Assembly (NCBI GenBank): GCA_052389555.1 | Contig: JBQTHV010000090.1 | Location: forward strand, 1-54,008 | Source: JABFSM01 sp052389555 | Lineage (GTDB): Bacteria; Gemmatimonadota; Gemmatimonadetes; Gemmatimonadales; GWC2-71-9 | DNA: 54,008 nucleotides | Reading direction: 5' to 3' | Shown here: positions 8,493 through 17,108 of the stretch, piece after piece | Layout: every line of letters begins with the position of its first letter | How positions within the stretch are numbered: position 1 is the stretch's first letter | Notes under the pieces: model-generated | The model's database searches: none | Seen by the model: the letters and a program-made list of their open reading frames with translations, nothing else | Told to the model about the DNA's origin: nothing | Program-made: the position numbers and the translations under genes

Positions 8493-10159
8493 TCCGGTCC
8501 CGGCGCCGGGAGCTGCTGGCGGTGCTGTTGCTGGTGCTGCTGGCGTGGCTGGTGGTGTATCCGCTCGCGATCACCCTGGCCGAGGCGGTCCGGTCGCCGG
8601 AAGGCTGGACCCTGGAAGGAGTGCGGCGGTTTGCGGGCGAGCCCACCGAGTGGCGCGCGCTGGTGGGGAGCCTGTTGCTCTCGCTGGGAAGCGTATTCGG
8701 CGCCGCTCTGGTGGGCGTCCCGCTCGGCGTGCTCACTGCGCGGGTTAGGTTTCCCGGCCGCCGCGCCGTGGCCACCTTGTTGAGTCTCCCGGCGGTGCTG
8801 CCGCCCCTGGTGGGGGTCCTCGCGTTCCTGTTCCTCTATGGCGAAACCGGGTTCTTCTCCCGGCTGGTGCAACAACTCTTGGGGCTCGCGCAGCCGCCCT
8901 GGCGGCTCACCGGCGGGGTGGCAGTGCTCCTGGTCCACGTAGCCACCATGTACGTCTACTTCTACCTCTTCACCCGGGCCAGTCTCGCCGGCCTCGACCC
9001 CGCGCTGGGGGAAGCGGCCGCGTCGCTCGGGGCGGGCCGCTGGCGCACCTTCCGCCGGGTGACCCTGCCGCTGCTCCGGCCGGCGCTGGCGGGCGCCGCC
9101 CTGCTCGTGTTCATGACCTCGCTGGCCTCGTTCAGCGCGCCCTACATTTTCGGGGGCAGTTTCCGGGTGATGACCACCCAGATTACCGCGACCAAGCTGA
9201 ACGGGGATGACCGGCTCGCGATGGTGGAGACCGTCGCGCTGCTGCTGCTCGCGCTGGCCGCCTTGGTGCTGTTCCGGCGCACCGAGGGCGCGGCGGACCT
9301 CGCCGGCGCGGCGGGCGGAGGCCGGAAGGGCATCGCCCCCGAGCCGGTGCGGGTGCGGAGCCCGGCGGCCCAGCTGGCCCTCACCGGGTTAGGGTGGGGG
9401 CTGGCCCTGCTGCTCAGTCTGCCCCTCTTCACGCTCGTGGTGGTTTCGTTCGTCCCCCGAGGGACCTGGACCACCGAGCTCCTCCCGCCCGAGTACACCC
9501 TGGCGAACTACGGGAACCTGCTGGCCGATCCGGTCCGGCTCAAGCCGATCCTCACCAGCTTCTGGATGGCGGTGGCGGCGACCCTTGCCGCGCTGGCGCT
9601 GGCCCTGGCGGTCGCTCTGCTCGCGCGCCGGCGGGTTAGGGTTGCCGGTGCGCTCGAAGGGCTGCTCGGATTGCCCTGGGCGGTGCCGGGAACCGTATTC
9701 GCGCTCGCGCTCGCGACCACGTTCAGTGTCACCGCGCCGGCGGCCGGGCGGATCGTCCTGGTCGGCACGATCTGGATCCTCCCGCTCGCCTACCTGGTTC
9801 GTAATCTGCCGATCACGGGGCGCTCCGTGCTCGCGGGATTCCGCCAGCTGGATCCCTCCCTCGAAGAGGCCGCGATGTCGCTCGGGGCCGGCCGCGGCAG
9901 GATCCTGCGCCGGGTGATTCTCCCGCTGGTCCGTCCGGCGCTCCTGGCGGGCGCCGCGCTGGCGTTCGTCACCGCATTCGGCGACTTCGTGACCTCGATC
10001 ATGCTCTACACCTACGACACCCGGCCGATCTCGCTGGAAATCCTGGCGAGCCTGCGGCAGGCGGATCTGGGCCAAGCCGCCGCGTTCGGCGTGGTCCTGA
10101 TGGCCACCAGCGGGGCGGTGTTCTTCCTTGCGGGCGAGGGCCGGGCCACCGCCGGATGA
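8489..10159 (+). CDS. ABC transporter permease, fused two-module FbpB type
   Basis: A 556-aa integral membrane protein starting at ATG 8489 (ATGA overlap with the ATPase). It holds two homologous permease modules in tandem, each with a cytoplasmic EAA loop that docks the ATPase: EAAASLGAGRWRTFRRVTLP near residue 175 and EEAAMSLGAGRGRILRRVIL near residue 465. About twelve membrane spans are expected. This fused architecture is typical of ferric-iron (FbpB/SfuB) permeases, which supports the family assignment of the whole importer. Three GGGTTAGG words lie within it, read as Arg-Val-Arg or Gly-Leu-Gly. Confidence 0.92.
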   Translation: MIRSRRRELLAVLLLVLLAWLVVYPLAITLAEAVRSPEGWTLEGVRRFAGEPTEWRALVGSLLLSLGSVFGAALVGVPLGVLTARVRFPGRRAVATLLSLPAVLPPLVGVLAFLFLYGETGFFSRLVQQLLGLAQPPWRLTGGVAVLLVHVATMYVYFYLFTRASLAGLDPALGEAAASLGAGRWRTFRRVTLPLLRPALAGAALLVFMTSLASFSAPYIFGGSFRVMTTQITATKLNGDDRLAMVETVALLLLALAALVLFRRTEGAADLAGAAGGGRKGIAPEPVRVRSPAAQLALTGLGWGLALLLSLPLFTLVVVSFVPRGTWTTELLPPEYTLANYGNLLADPVRLKPILTSFWMAVAATLAALALALAVALLARRRVRVAGALEGLLGLPWAVPGTVFALALATTFSVTAPAAGRIVLVGTIWILPLAYLVRNLPITGRSVLAGFRQLDPSLEEAAMSLGAGRGRILRRVILPLVRPALLAGAALAFVTAFGDFVTSIMLYTYDTRPISLEILASLRQADLGQAAAFGVVLMATSGAVFFLAGEGRATAG

Positions 10160-11364
10160 CGGCCGACGGCGAGTTTCGCCGGCTCTCGATCCTCATCGGG
10201 ATCGCCTTCGTCGACATGCTCGGCGTCGCGATCGTGTTTCCCCTGGTTCCCCTTTACGCCCTTCGTTTTCAGGCGACTCCGTTCACCATCGGCCTCGTGA
10301 TCGCCGCGTTCTCCATCGCCCAATTGCTCTCCTCGCCGGTCTGGGGCCGCCTTTCCGATCATTACGGCCGGCGGCCTGCCCTGCTGGGCGGGCTGCTCGG
10401 CGGCGCGATGGGCTTCACGATCTTCGGGTTCGCCGACAGCGTGTGGCTGCTCTTTCTCTCGCGGCTGATTCAGGGGGCTGGCGGTGGCCTCACCGGCGTC
10501 ACCCAGGCGTATGTGGCCGACACGATAAGTCCCGGGAACCGGGCGCGTGCGCTCGGTTGGCTCTCGGCGGCGACGAACCTCGGCGTTATGATTGGTCCGG
10601 TCATCGGGTCGCTGACCTTCCATTTCGGTCACGAGTTTCCGGGACTGATCGCCGCCGCCCTGTGCCTCATCAATGCCGGGTTTGCCTGGCGCTGGCTGCC
10701 CGAGTCGAAGGCGCCCAGAGAACCTGGCCAGGTATCGGTGCGGAAACCGATCTGGCACGCGGCGTGGCTCGTGGTGCGGCACCCGCGGGGGCCTGTCTCC
10801 CGCCTGGTGTGGATTTATGCAGCCGGGATGCTGGGATTGTTCACCATGACCACCATCCTGGCGCTCTACCTCAATGCGAGGTTCGGCATCAGTGAGGCGA
10901 CCATTGGGTACGTGTTCCTCTATATCGGTGCGCTGTCGGTGATCATGCGCCTGCTTCTGCTTGGACCGATCGTCCAGCGGCTGGGCGAGCCTTGGACGAT
11001 GCGCACCGGAGCCATCCTGCTCACCCTGGGGCTGGTCGTGTATCCCCTGGCGTCGAGCTGGTGGTCGCTGGCGCCGATCATGGCGCTGGTGCCGATCGGG
11101 ACCGCGCTGCTCTTCCCCGCGACGACCGCGCTCATGTCGCACGCTTCAGAGCGAAGCGAGGTGGGAACGACGATGGGCGTGGCTCAGACCTTCGCCGGCT
11201 CCTCCCGCGTGATCGCGCCGCTGATCGCGAGCTGGGCGTTTCAGCATGTGGGAGAGGCATCGCCGTTTCTGCTGGCCGGCGCCATCGTTGCGCTGGTCGG
11301 AGTGCTGGCGTTCCGCCTCGATGCGCCCGCGCACGGGCTTCGCGCCAGCGAGGAGCCGGCGTGA
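10156..11364 (+). CDS. MFS transporter (TetA/multidrug-efflux-like)
   Basis: A 402-aa protein with about twelve hydrophobic segments, starting at ATG 10156 (ATGA overlap with the permease). Loop 2-3 carries MFS motif A as WGRLSDHYGRRPALLGG (residues about 63-79), and RLIQGAGGGLTGVTQAY matches the proton-antiporter motif of drug exporters. Closest in style to the TetA/Bcr group. The cargo cannot be told from sequence. Coupling to the iron-type importer suggests co-transcription, not necessarily a shared job. Confidence 0.88.
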   Translation: MTADGEFRRLSILIGIAFVDMLGVAIVFPLVPLYALRFQATPFTIGLVIAAFSIAQLLSSPVWGRLSDHYGRRPALLGGLLGGAMGFTIFGFADSVWLLFLSRLIQGAGGGLTGVTQAYVADTISPGNRARALGWLSAATNLGVMIGPVIGSLTFHFGHEFPGLIAAALCLINAGFAWRWLPESKAPREPGQVSVRKPIWHAAWLVVRHPRGPVSRLVWIYAAGMLGLFTMTTILALYLNARFGISEATIGYVFLYIGALSVIMRLLLLGPIVQRLGEPWTMRTGAILLTLGLVVYPLASSWWSLAPIMALVPIGTALLFPATTALMSHASERSEVGTTMGVAQTFAGSSRVIAPLIASWAFQHVGEASPFLLAGAIVALVGVLAFRLDAPAHGLRASEEPA

Positions 11365-13088
11365 AGCGGCAGCGCGGAACCGCCCTGAAGACGCTGCCTC
11401 CGAGCGCCGACGCGCTGGCCGGCGCTACCTGGGCCGACATCCTCCCGTTCTACGAGGCGCTCGCGACGACCCGGCTCGATGCCGGGACGCTCGAGTCCTG
11501 GCTCAGGAACTGGTCGCGGCTCGAGGAAACCGTGTCGGAAGCCGCCTCGCTGGCAATGATCGCCTACACCTGTGACACCGGCGATCCCGCCAAGGAAGCC
11601 GCTCATCTGCGCTTCTCCAGCGAGATCGTTCCCCGGGCCGAAGAGCAGAGTATCCGGCTCGCGCGGCGCCTGGTGGACGTCGGGGTAGTGCCGGCGGGAC
11701 TCGAAACTACGTTGCAGCGGTTCCGCGCCGCGATCGAGATCTTCCGCGAGGCGAACGTTCCCCTGTTCTCGGAGCTCGAGGAGCTCGGCGCCCGATACCA
11801 GCGGATTACCGGTTCGATGACGGCGGTCTGGGATGGAGTCGAACGGCCGCTTCCCCAGCTCACGCCGTTCCTCCAGGATCAGGATCGTGGGGTGCGCGAG
11901 CGGGCGTTCCGCGCCATGGTGACTCCCTACATCGAGCAACGCGAGGCGCTGGCCGACCTGTTCGATCTCCTCTACGAACGCCGCCAACGGGTAGCCCAAA
12001 ACGCCAACTTCAGCGACTACCACGCCTACTCGTTCATCGCGAAGAACCGCTTCGACTACACGCCCCGCGACTGCGCCCGGTTTCAGGACGCGGTCGAGTC
12101 GGTGGTGGTGCCGGCCCACACCCGCGCGCTCGCGGCCAGGCGGGAACGGCTTGGGCTGGACCTGCTGCGGCCCTGGGATGTTACGGTGAATCCCTATCGG
12201 GAAACGCCCCTTCGCCCCTTTCAGACGGGGATGGAGTTGGCCCGGGGAGTCCGGCGGATTCTGGCCGCGCTCGACCCCGATCTGGGGACCCAGTTCCAGA
12301 TGATGATCGAGGAAGCACTTCTCGACCTCGACAGCCGGAGGGGCAAAGCGCCCGGTGGTTACTGCGACACGCTGCACGTGCGAGGCCGGCCCTTCATCTT
12401 CATGAACGCCGCCGGGGTGCTCGAGGACATTAACACGCTGATCCATGAATCCGGGCACGCCTTTCACGCGTTCGCGGCGCATCGGCTCCCCTACATCTGG
12501 CAGCGCCATCCCGGCGCCGAAGCGGCCGAGCTCGCCTCGATGACGATGGAGCTCCTGGCGGGCCGTCAGCTCGGCCCCCCGCACGGGATGCTGGGCGAGC
12601 GGGACGGGGCAATCGCCAGGCTCGAGCACCTCGAGGACCTGCTCTCGAGTCTTCCGCACATCGCCTCGATCGACGCCTTCCAGGCCTGGATCTATACCAG
12701 CGGACAGGGGCTGGACCGGACCGCGCGCGATGCCGCGTGGCTCCGCATCCGGAGCCGGTTCGAGCAGGCCATCGATTGGAGCGGGTTACAGGCTGAGCGG
12801 GTGGCCCGGTGGTCCCGGCAGCTGCACGTCTATCTCTATCCGCTGTACTACATCGAGTACGGGATCGCCCAGCTCGGCGCCCTCCAGATCTGGCGCAATC
12901 ACCGCCGCGATGGTCCGGACGCGGTGCGGGCGTACCGCCGGTTCCTCGCCCTGGGTGCCACCAGGCCGCTGCCGGAGCTCTACCACGCGGCCGGGGCGGC
13001 CCTCATTTTCGATCCGGTGGGTATGCGGCCGCTGATTGATCTCGTCGAGGAGGAGATGGATTTGCTGCGGGCGATGCTGAAAGACTAA
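11361..13088 (+). CDS. M3 family oligoendopeptidase (PepF-like)
   Basis: A cytoplasmic zinc metallopeptidase of 575 aa, read from GTG 11361, which overlaps the MFS stop by GTGA. An open frame extends upstream to 10992 but lies entirely inside the MFS gene. The active site HESGH (residues 362-366, DNA 12444) gives two zinc ligands and the catalytic Glu. Downstream SMTMELLAG supplies the third ligand Glu. M3 peptidases trim short peptides inside the cell. It ends the translationally coupled chain that began with the ATPase; a composite repeat array follows. Confidence 0.93.
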   Translation: MKRQRGTALKTLPPSADALAGATWADILPFYEALATTRLDAGTLESWLRNWSRLEETVSEAASLAMIAYTCDTGDPAKEAAHLRFSSEIVPRAEEQSIRLARRLVDVGVVPAGLETTLQRFRAAIEIFREANVPLFSELEELGARYQRITGSMTAVWDGVERPLPQLTPFLQDQDRGVRERAFRAMVTPYIEQREALADLFDLLYERRQRVAQNANFSDYHAYSFIAKNRFDYTPRDCARFQDAVESVVVPAHTRALAARRERLGLDLLRPWDVTVNPYRETPLRPFQTGMELARGVRRILAALDPDLGTQFQMMIEEALLDLDSRRGKAPGGYCDTLHVRGRPFIFMNAAGVLEDINTLIHESGHAFHAFAAHRLPYIWQRHPGAEAAELASMTMELLAGRQLGPPHGMLGERDGAIARLEHLEDLLSSLPHIASIDAFQAWIYTSGQGLDRTARDAAWLRIRSRFEQAIDWSGLQAERVARWSRQLHVYLYPLYYIEYGIAQLGALQIWRNHRRDGPDAVRAYRRFLALGATRPLPELYHAAGAALIFDPVGMRPLIDLVEEEMDLLRAMLKD

Positions 13089-13092
13089 CTTA

Positions 13093-13226
13093 GGTGAGAG
13101 GTGAGCGGTGAGAGGTGAGAGGTCAGAGGTGAAGAGTGCCGAGCCACGAGCAACGAATAGCGAATAGCGAGTAGCGAATAGCGTACAACCAATAGCCAAT
13201 AGCCAATAGCCAATAGCCAATAGCCG
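13093..13226. repeat. Composite array of three 7-bp repeat families
   Basis: In order: GTGAGAG/GTCAGAG units, then GAATAGC/GAGTAGC units, then CAATAGC (CCAATAG) units, nearly all in a 7-bp register. The array ends 1-2 bases before the infA start codon, so the infA ribosome-binding region is repeat sequence with no clear Shine-Dalgarno. Confidence 0.9.
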
Positions 13227-13227
13227 A

Positions 13228-13446
13228 ATGCCCAAAGAAGAAGGCATCGAGATGGAGGGGATCGTGCAGCAGGTGCTCCCGGACCGCAACTACCGGGTGC
13301 TCCTGGAGAACGGTCACACCATCCTGGCCTACGCCGCCGGCAAGATGAGCAAGTTCAAGATCCGGGTGCTGGAGGGAGACCGAGTGACGGTAGTGTTATC
13401 ACCCTATGACCTCACCCGCGGGAGGGTGATTTACCGGCACAAGTGA
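13228..13446 (+). CDS. infA: Translation initiation factor IF-1
   Basis: A 72-aa OB-fold protein matching IF-1 in length and pattern: KEEGIEMEGIVQQVLPDRNY, then LENGHTILAYAAGKMSKFKIRV, then GDRVTVVLSPYDLTRGRVIYRHK. It binds the A site of the 30S subunit during initiation. It is isolated here from the ribosomal-protein cluster where infA often lies, so it may be a second IF-1 copy. No ribosome-binding site is evident because the upstream sequence is a repeat array. Confidence 0.93.
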   Translation: MPKEEGIEMEGIVQQVLPDRNYRVLLENGHTILAYAAGKMSKFKIRVLEGDRVTVVLSPYDLTRGRVIYRHK

Positions 13447-13539
13447 AGTAAGAGGGTAAGAAGTGAGAGGTGAGAGGTAAAAGTGAGAGGTGAGAGGGCC
13501 GATCCTACCCTCTCACCTCTTACCTCTGACCTCTCACCT
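13447..13539. repeat. GTGAGAG / CTCACCT inverted heptamer arrays
   Basis: The left arm (13447-13498) has GTAAGAG/GTGAGAG units and the right arm (13506-13539) CTCACCT/CTTACCT/CTGACCT units. They flank a 7-bp core and separate the convergent infA and cold-shock genes, where the hairpin could act as a bidirectional barrier. There is no U-tract. Confidence 0.85.
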
Positions 13540-13559
13540 TTTTGGTGCCAGCTCCGTGT

Positions 13560-13775
13560 TTACTTCGGCACCTTGGTCACATTTTCGGCAGCGGGGCCCT
13601 TGGCACCCTGCACGATGTCGAACTCCACCCGCTCGCCCTCGGCCAGGCTGCGGAACCCATCCATGCGAATCGCCGAGTGATGGACGAAGCAGTCCTTTTC
13701 GCCGTTCTCCGGGGTAATGAAGCCAAACCCCTTCGCGTCGTTGAACCACTTCACAGTACCGGTAACACGAGCCAT
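13560..13775 (-). CDS. Cold-shock protein (CspA family)
   Basis: A 71-aa single cold-shock domain RNA/ssDNA chaperone. Both nucleic-acid-binding motifs are present: KGFGFITP (RNP1) and DCFVHHSAI (RNP2). Start is ATG 13775, preceded by AGGAGA 8-9 bases upstream; the frame opens further to 13889 but the extension lacks family similarity. The roughly 230 bases up to the kinase gene probably hold its promoter and a long leader, as is common for csp genes. Confidence 0.95.
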   Translation of the reverse strand: MARVTGTVKWFNDAKGFGFITPENGEKDCFVHHSAIRMDGFRSLAEGERVEFDIVQGAKGPAAENVTKVPK

Positions 13776-14006
13776 TTCACCCATCTCCTGTTGGTGTTGC
13801 TGTTCCGGGACGGTGCTACGGGCACCTCCGGATTCCCGTGGACACGAGCCCATCTCGCGCCACAAATGTGACAGAATGCCACGGCCCAAAACCGCAGCTT
13901 ATCGAATCGGGGTTATCGGAGTCTGAAGCCGGAATACCACAAGCCCTGCGGTGTAGTGCGCCACCAAAGTGGGGCCTGGGGGCGAAAAAGTCAAGATTGG
14001 GGCTCT
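13776..14006. other. Gene-free stretch upstream of the cold-shock gene
   Basis: About 230 bases without a gene or a heptamer array, less GC-rich than its surroundings. It should hold the cold-shock promoter and leader. I could not place a convincing -35/-10 pair or a terminator for the kinase gene. Confidence 0.4.
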
Positions 14007-15749
14007 TTAACGAAACAGCCGGGTTAGCATCTGGCCCAGCGGGCTCGGCGCCGCGCCGGCATCGCGCTTGGCTGCGCGATTGAGCGCCGCCAGAAACTCG
14101 CCGGCGTTGGAAAACCGCGCGCGGACGTCCGATTGCAGGGCGCGGCGCAACACCGCTTCGACTTCGGGGCCTACATCGGGGCGGCTCTCGGGAAGCGAGG
14201 GCGGCTCGTTCGTGGTTTGCCGCGCCAGCACCTGCACCGCCGTCGCGCCTTCGAACGGCGGCGCAGCGGTCAGCGCGAAGTAGGCGACCGCCGCCAGGCT
14301 ATAGAGATCCGAGCGGCCATCCACGCGCTCGCCGAGGAGCTGCTCGGGACTGGCAAACCGCGGGGTGCCGCTCTGACTTGTGGCGCCGCCGAATTTTCCC
14401 TGGCCGCGGAGCGCGAGCGCGAGGCCGAAGTCGGTGATCCGCAGGCTCCCGGTTCGCTCGAACAACAGATTCTCCGGCTTGATGTCGCGGTGTACCAGAC
14501 CGGCGGCGTGGGCTTGGGAGAGCGCGGCAAGCGCCTCCCGCATGAGACGCAATACGCGATCGAACGGCAAGGGCCCTTCCTGCTCGACCAGCTGGGCGAG
14601 GTTGGGCCCGGGCACGTACTCCATCGTGTACCAGATGAGGCCTCCCCGCCCGCCGATTTCATAGATATTGACGATGTTCGGGTGATTGAGCCGGGCGGCG
14701 AGCTGCGCTTCCCGGCGGAACCGTTCGAGGACCTCGGGATCCTGGATGAGGGCGGGATGGAGGACCTTGAGGGCAACCAGCCGCTCGAGGTGGAGGTCGC
14801 GCACCCGGTAGACCCGGCCGAAGCCGCCCGAGCCGAGCTCGTCGAGGAGCTCGTAATCGTCCCCTAACGCGCGCCGCAATCGTTTTTCCCACTGGCGGGC
14901 GCCTTCGCTGGCGGGTGCCGGCGCCGCGGTCTCCAGCAAGAGCGACGTCGAGAACTCGCCGGCTTCCGAGGCAAAATCCTCCAGCATTTCGCCCGCCGTG
15001 AGGTACCGCTTCCCGGGCGCTTCCCGAAGGCCCCGCATGAGCACCCGCTCGAGCGCCATGGGACACGCCGCGCGATGCTGGGTGGGCGGCGCGATCTCAG
15101 CCGGGTTAGGAGCAGGTTCGACCCCCGTGATCGCGTAGTACAGCACCGCTGCGGCACCGTAGATATCGCTGGTGGGATCGCCGGGCTGGCCGTCGCGGAT
15201 TTCGGGTGCCATGAAGGGGAGCCCGCTCGGATGTTCGCCCGGGGGAACCGCCGGGAGGGTGTAGCTCGAGAAGCGCAGGTCGGTCAGCGTGCCGCGCCCG
15301 CCGGGACTCACCAGCAATCCGGACGGAACCATGCGCCGCACGATCACTCCCCAGGCGTGGGCATGCTCGAGCCCGCTGAGCAGGAAGCGCGCGAGGTTGT
15401 GCACATCGGGGATCGGGCGCGGACCGCGCGCCACCGACTCGTGGAGGCCCTCGCCGTCGATCCAGTTGCCGATCCGGTAGGCGACGTTGTCGATCACCCC
15501 CACGTCATAGACATGCCGGATCGCGGCATGATCGAGCCGCGCCAGCGCCTCGGCTTCGCGCAGAAACCAGACCCGTACCGCGTCGGTGGTGTAGAAGTTG
15601 AGCCGGATGCTCACCCGGCGGTTGAGCAACCGGTCCTGGCCCATGAATAGCACGCGCTCGACGTTGGCCGCGATCGAGCGTTCGAGGCGATAGCGGTTTC
15701 CCAGGATGGCTTCGGCGCGCTGCCAGAGGCCGGGCTCAACTACGGTCAC
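14007..15749 (-). CDS. Tandem pseudokinase-kinase Ser/Thr protein kinase
   Basis: A 580-aa protein starting at GTG 15749 (GTGA overlap with the cyclase gene). Residues about 15-265 follow a kinase fold (LGNRYRLERSI, then REAEALARLDHAAI), but the catalytic loop reads VIVRRMVPSG instead of HRD, and the DFG position reads TDLRFS, so this copy looks inactive. Residues about 295-560 are a complete Hanks-type kinase: GSGGFGRVY glycine loop, VALKVL lysine, HRDIKPEN at 420-427, DFG at 440-442, and an ASPEQ-type APE motif. No membrane segment is evident. A regulatory pseudokinase next to an active kinase recalls the JAK arrangement; that reading is inference. Confidence 0.9.
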   Translation of the reverse strand: MTVVEPGLWQRAEAILGNRYRLERSIAANVERVLFMGQDRLLNRRVSIRLNFYTTDAVRVWFLREAEALARLDHAAIRHVYDVGVIDNVAYRIGNWIDGEGLHESVARGPRPIPDVHNLARFLLSGLEHAHAWGVIVRRMVPSGLLVSPGGRGTLTDLRFSSYTLPAVPPGEHPSGLPFMAPEIRDGQPGDPTSDIYGAAAVLYYAITGVEPAPNPAEIAPPTQHRAACPMALERVLMRGLREAPGKRYLTAGEMLEDFASEAGEFSTSLLLETAAPAPASEGARQWEKRLRRALGDDYELLDELGSGGFGRVYRVRDLHLERLVALKVLHPALIQDPEVLERFRREAQLAARLNHPNIVNIYEIGGRGGLIWYTMEYVPGPNLAQLVEQEGPLPFDRVLRLMREALAALSQAHAAGLVHRDIKPENLLFERTGSLRITDFGLALALRGQGKFGGATSQSGTPRFASPEQLLGERVDGRSDLYSLAAVAYFALTAAPPFEGATAVQVLARQTTNEPPSLPESRPDVGPEVEAVLRRALQSDVRARFSNAGEFLAALNRAAKRDAGAAPSPLGQMLTRLFR

Positions 15750-17083
15750 GTGTCGCGCGCGATCTCCACCTGGTTGCGACCGCCATGCTTGGCCGCGTAG
15801 AGCGCCGAGTCGGCGGCGGCGAGCAGGGCGGCAGGGGTGCGGCCGTGGCGGGGCGATTCAGCGATTCCGAAGCTTAGCGTGGCGGTCGCGAACTCCGGGT
15901 GCTTGCTGGTCAGCTCCTGGAGACCCGCTTGCAGGCGATTCACCAGCGTGAGCGCTTCGGCCGCCGTCGTCATGGTGAGAATGACCAGGAACTCGTCCCC
16001 CCCGTAGCGTCCCACCACATCGAGCGCGCGCACCTGCTGGGAGAGGACTTTGCCGACCATCTGGAGATAACGGTCCCCCCCAGCGTGGCCCAGACTGTCG
16101 TTGATGAGCTTGAACCGGTCCACGTCGATCAGCGCGATCGTGGTCTTGAACTGATGCCGGGCCCCCCGCGACAGCTCGGCCTCGAGCCGGGCCTCCAGCG
16201 CGCGCCGGTTCGGCAAGCCGGTGAGCGCATCGGTGGTCGCCTGGCTCTCGAGCCGCTCCACCAGCTCGGCGTTCTTGAGCGCTACCGCCGCGAGATACGC
16301 CAGGGTTCCGGCGAGATCACGCTCGGCGCGGCCGTACCGCGCTTCCTTGATCCGCGGCCCCATGAGCAGCACCGCCAGCCGCTCATTGTGGGCATCCAGC
16401 GGAATCAGCAATTCGGTGCCGGCGGGTAGACTTCCGTGGAGGCCGGTTTCCTGCGGGTCGGATACGCCGCCTTCGCCGGGCAGGCTCGCGTCGATGGGCG
16501 CGGCCTCGAGCGGCATGGGCACGGCGCTCTGATCCAACGTGCGATAGCGCTTGGGATGGTACTTGCCCTTGTCGGGACGATAGAGGCAGGCCCACCAGGC
16601 AAAGAACACTTCGCCCATGAAATCGACGATTAGATGTTCCGTCTCCTCGGGGGAATGCACCGAGGCGAGCAGGCGGGCCACCTGACGAAGCGCCTTGAGC
16701 TGAAACTCCGCTTCTTCCAGCGCCCCCTGCCGCTCCTGGAGCACCGCGCGCATCTCGAGGACCGTGGCCAGGCCGAGCGCAATCGATCCCGCCTCGGGTC
16801 CCATGGCGGGCCCCACGTGCGGGGCGGCGAGCACCGCAAGGTCGGTCGTGCCGGTGGTGCAGCGGCTCACCTTCACCGACGCATCGAAGCCCTCCGGCCC
16901 CCCGATCCGCTCGGGGCGAGCGCCGTCTCGGGCTACGGTCAGCCAGATCTGGTCGCTGCCGAAGCGCTCGGTGAGGACCTGCCGGCAGCGCTCGAATAGC
17001 TCCGAATCGGAGCGGGCGATCCGGCAGGCGGCCGCAAAGGCCGTGGGGAGACCGGGGCTGGCGCGGGTCAGCGATGGTGACAT
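15746..17083 (-). CDS. GAF-like sensor diguanylate cyclase (GGDEF)
   Basis: A 445-aa protein read from ATG 17083. An alternative GTG at 17137 would overlap the upstream gene by 29 bp. The C-terminal domain has GGDEF at residues 361-365 within DVVGRYGGDEFLVIL, and DALTGLPNRR about 70 residues earlier, so it should make cyclic di-GMP from two GTP. The roughly 270 N-terminal residues resemble a GAF-type sensor (GTELLIPLDAHNERLAVLLMG). No membrane span is seen. It lies between a degenerate HD-like protein and the tandem kinase, all reading the same way. Confidence 0.9.
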   Translation of the reverse strand: MSPSLTRASPGLPTAFAAACRIARSDSELFERCRQVLTERFGSDQIWLTVARDGARPERIGGPEGFDASVKVSRCTTGTTDLAVLAAPHVGPAMGPEAGSIALGLATVLEMRAVLQERQGALEEAEFQLKALRQVARLLASVHSPEETEHLIVDFMGEVFFAWWACLYRPDKGKYHPKRYRTLDQSAVPMPLEAAPIDASLPGEGGVSDPQETGLHGSLPAGTELLIPLDAHNERLAVLLMGPRIKEARYGRAERDLAGTLAYLAAVALKNAELVERLESQATTDALTGLPNRRALEARLEAELSRGARHQFKTTIALIDVDRFKLINDSLGHAGGDRYLQMVGKVLSQQVRALDVVGRYGGDEFLVILTMTTAAEALTLVNRLQAGLQELTSKHPEFATATLSFGIAESPRHGRTPAALLAAADSALYAAKHGGRNQVEIARDT

Positions 17084-17108
17084 AAGGTACGGAAAATAGT
17101 CGCCCGGC

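Noticed and set aside
10992..11360. N-terminal extension of the M3 peptidase
   Set aside because: The extension lies wholly inside the MFS gene in another frame; GTG 11361 with a GTGA overlap fits the operon pattern and the family length.
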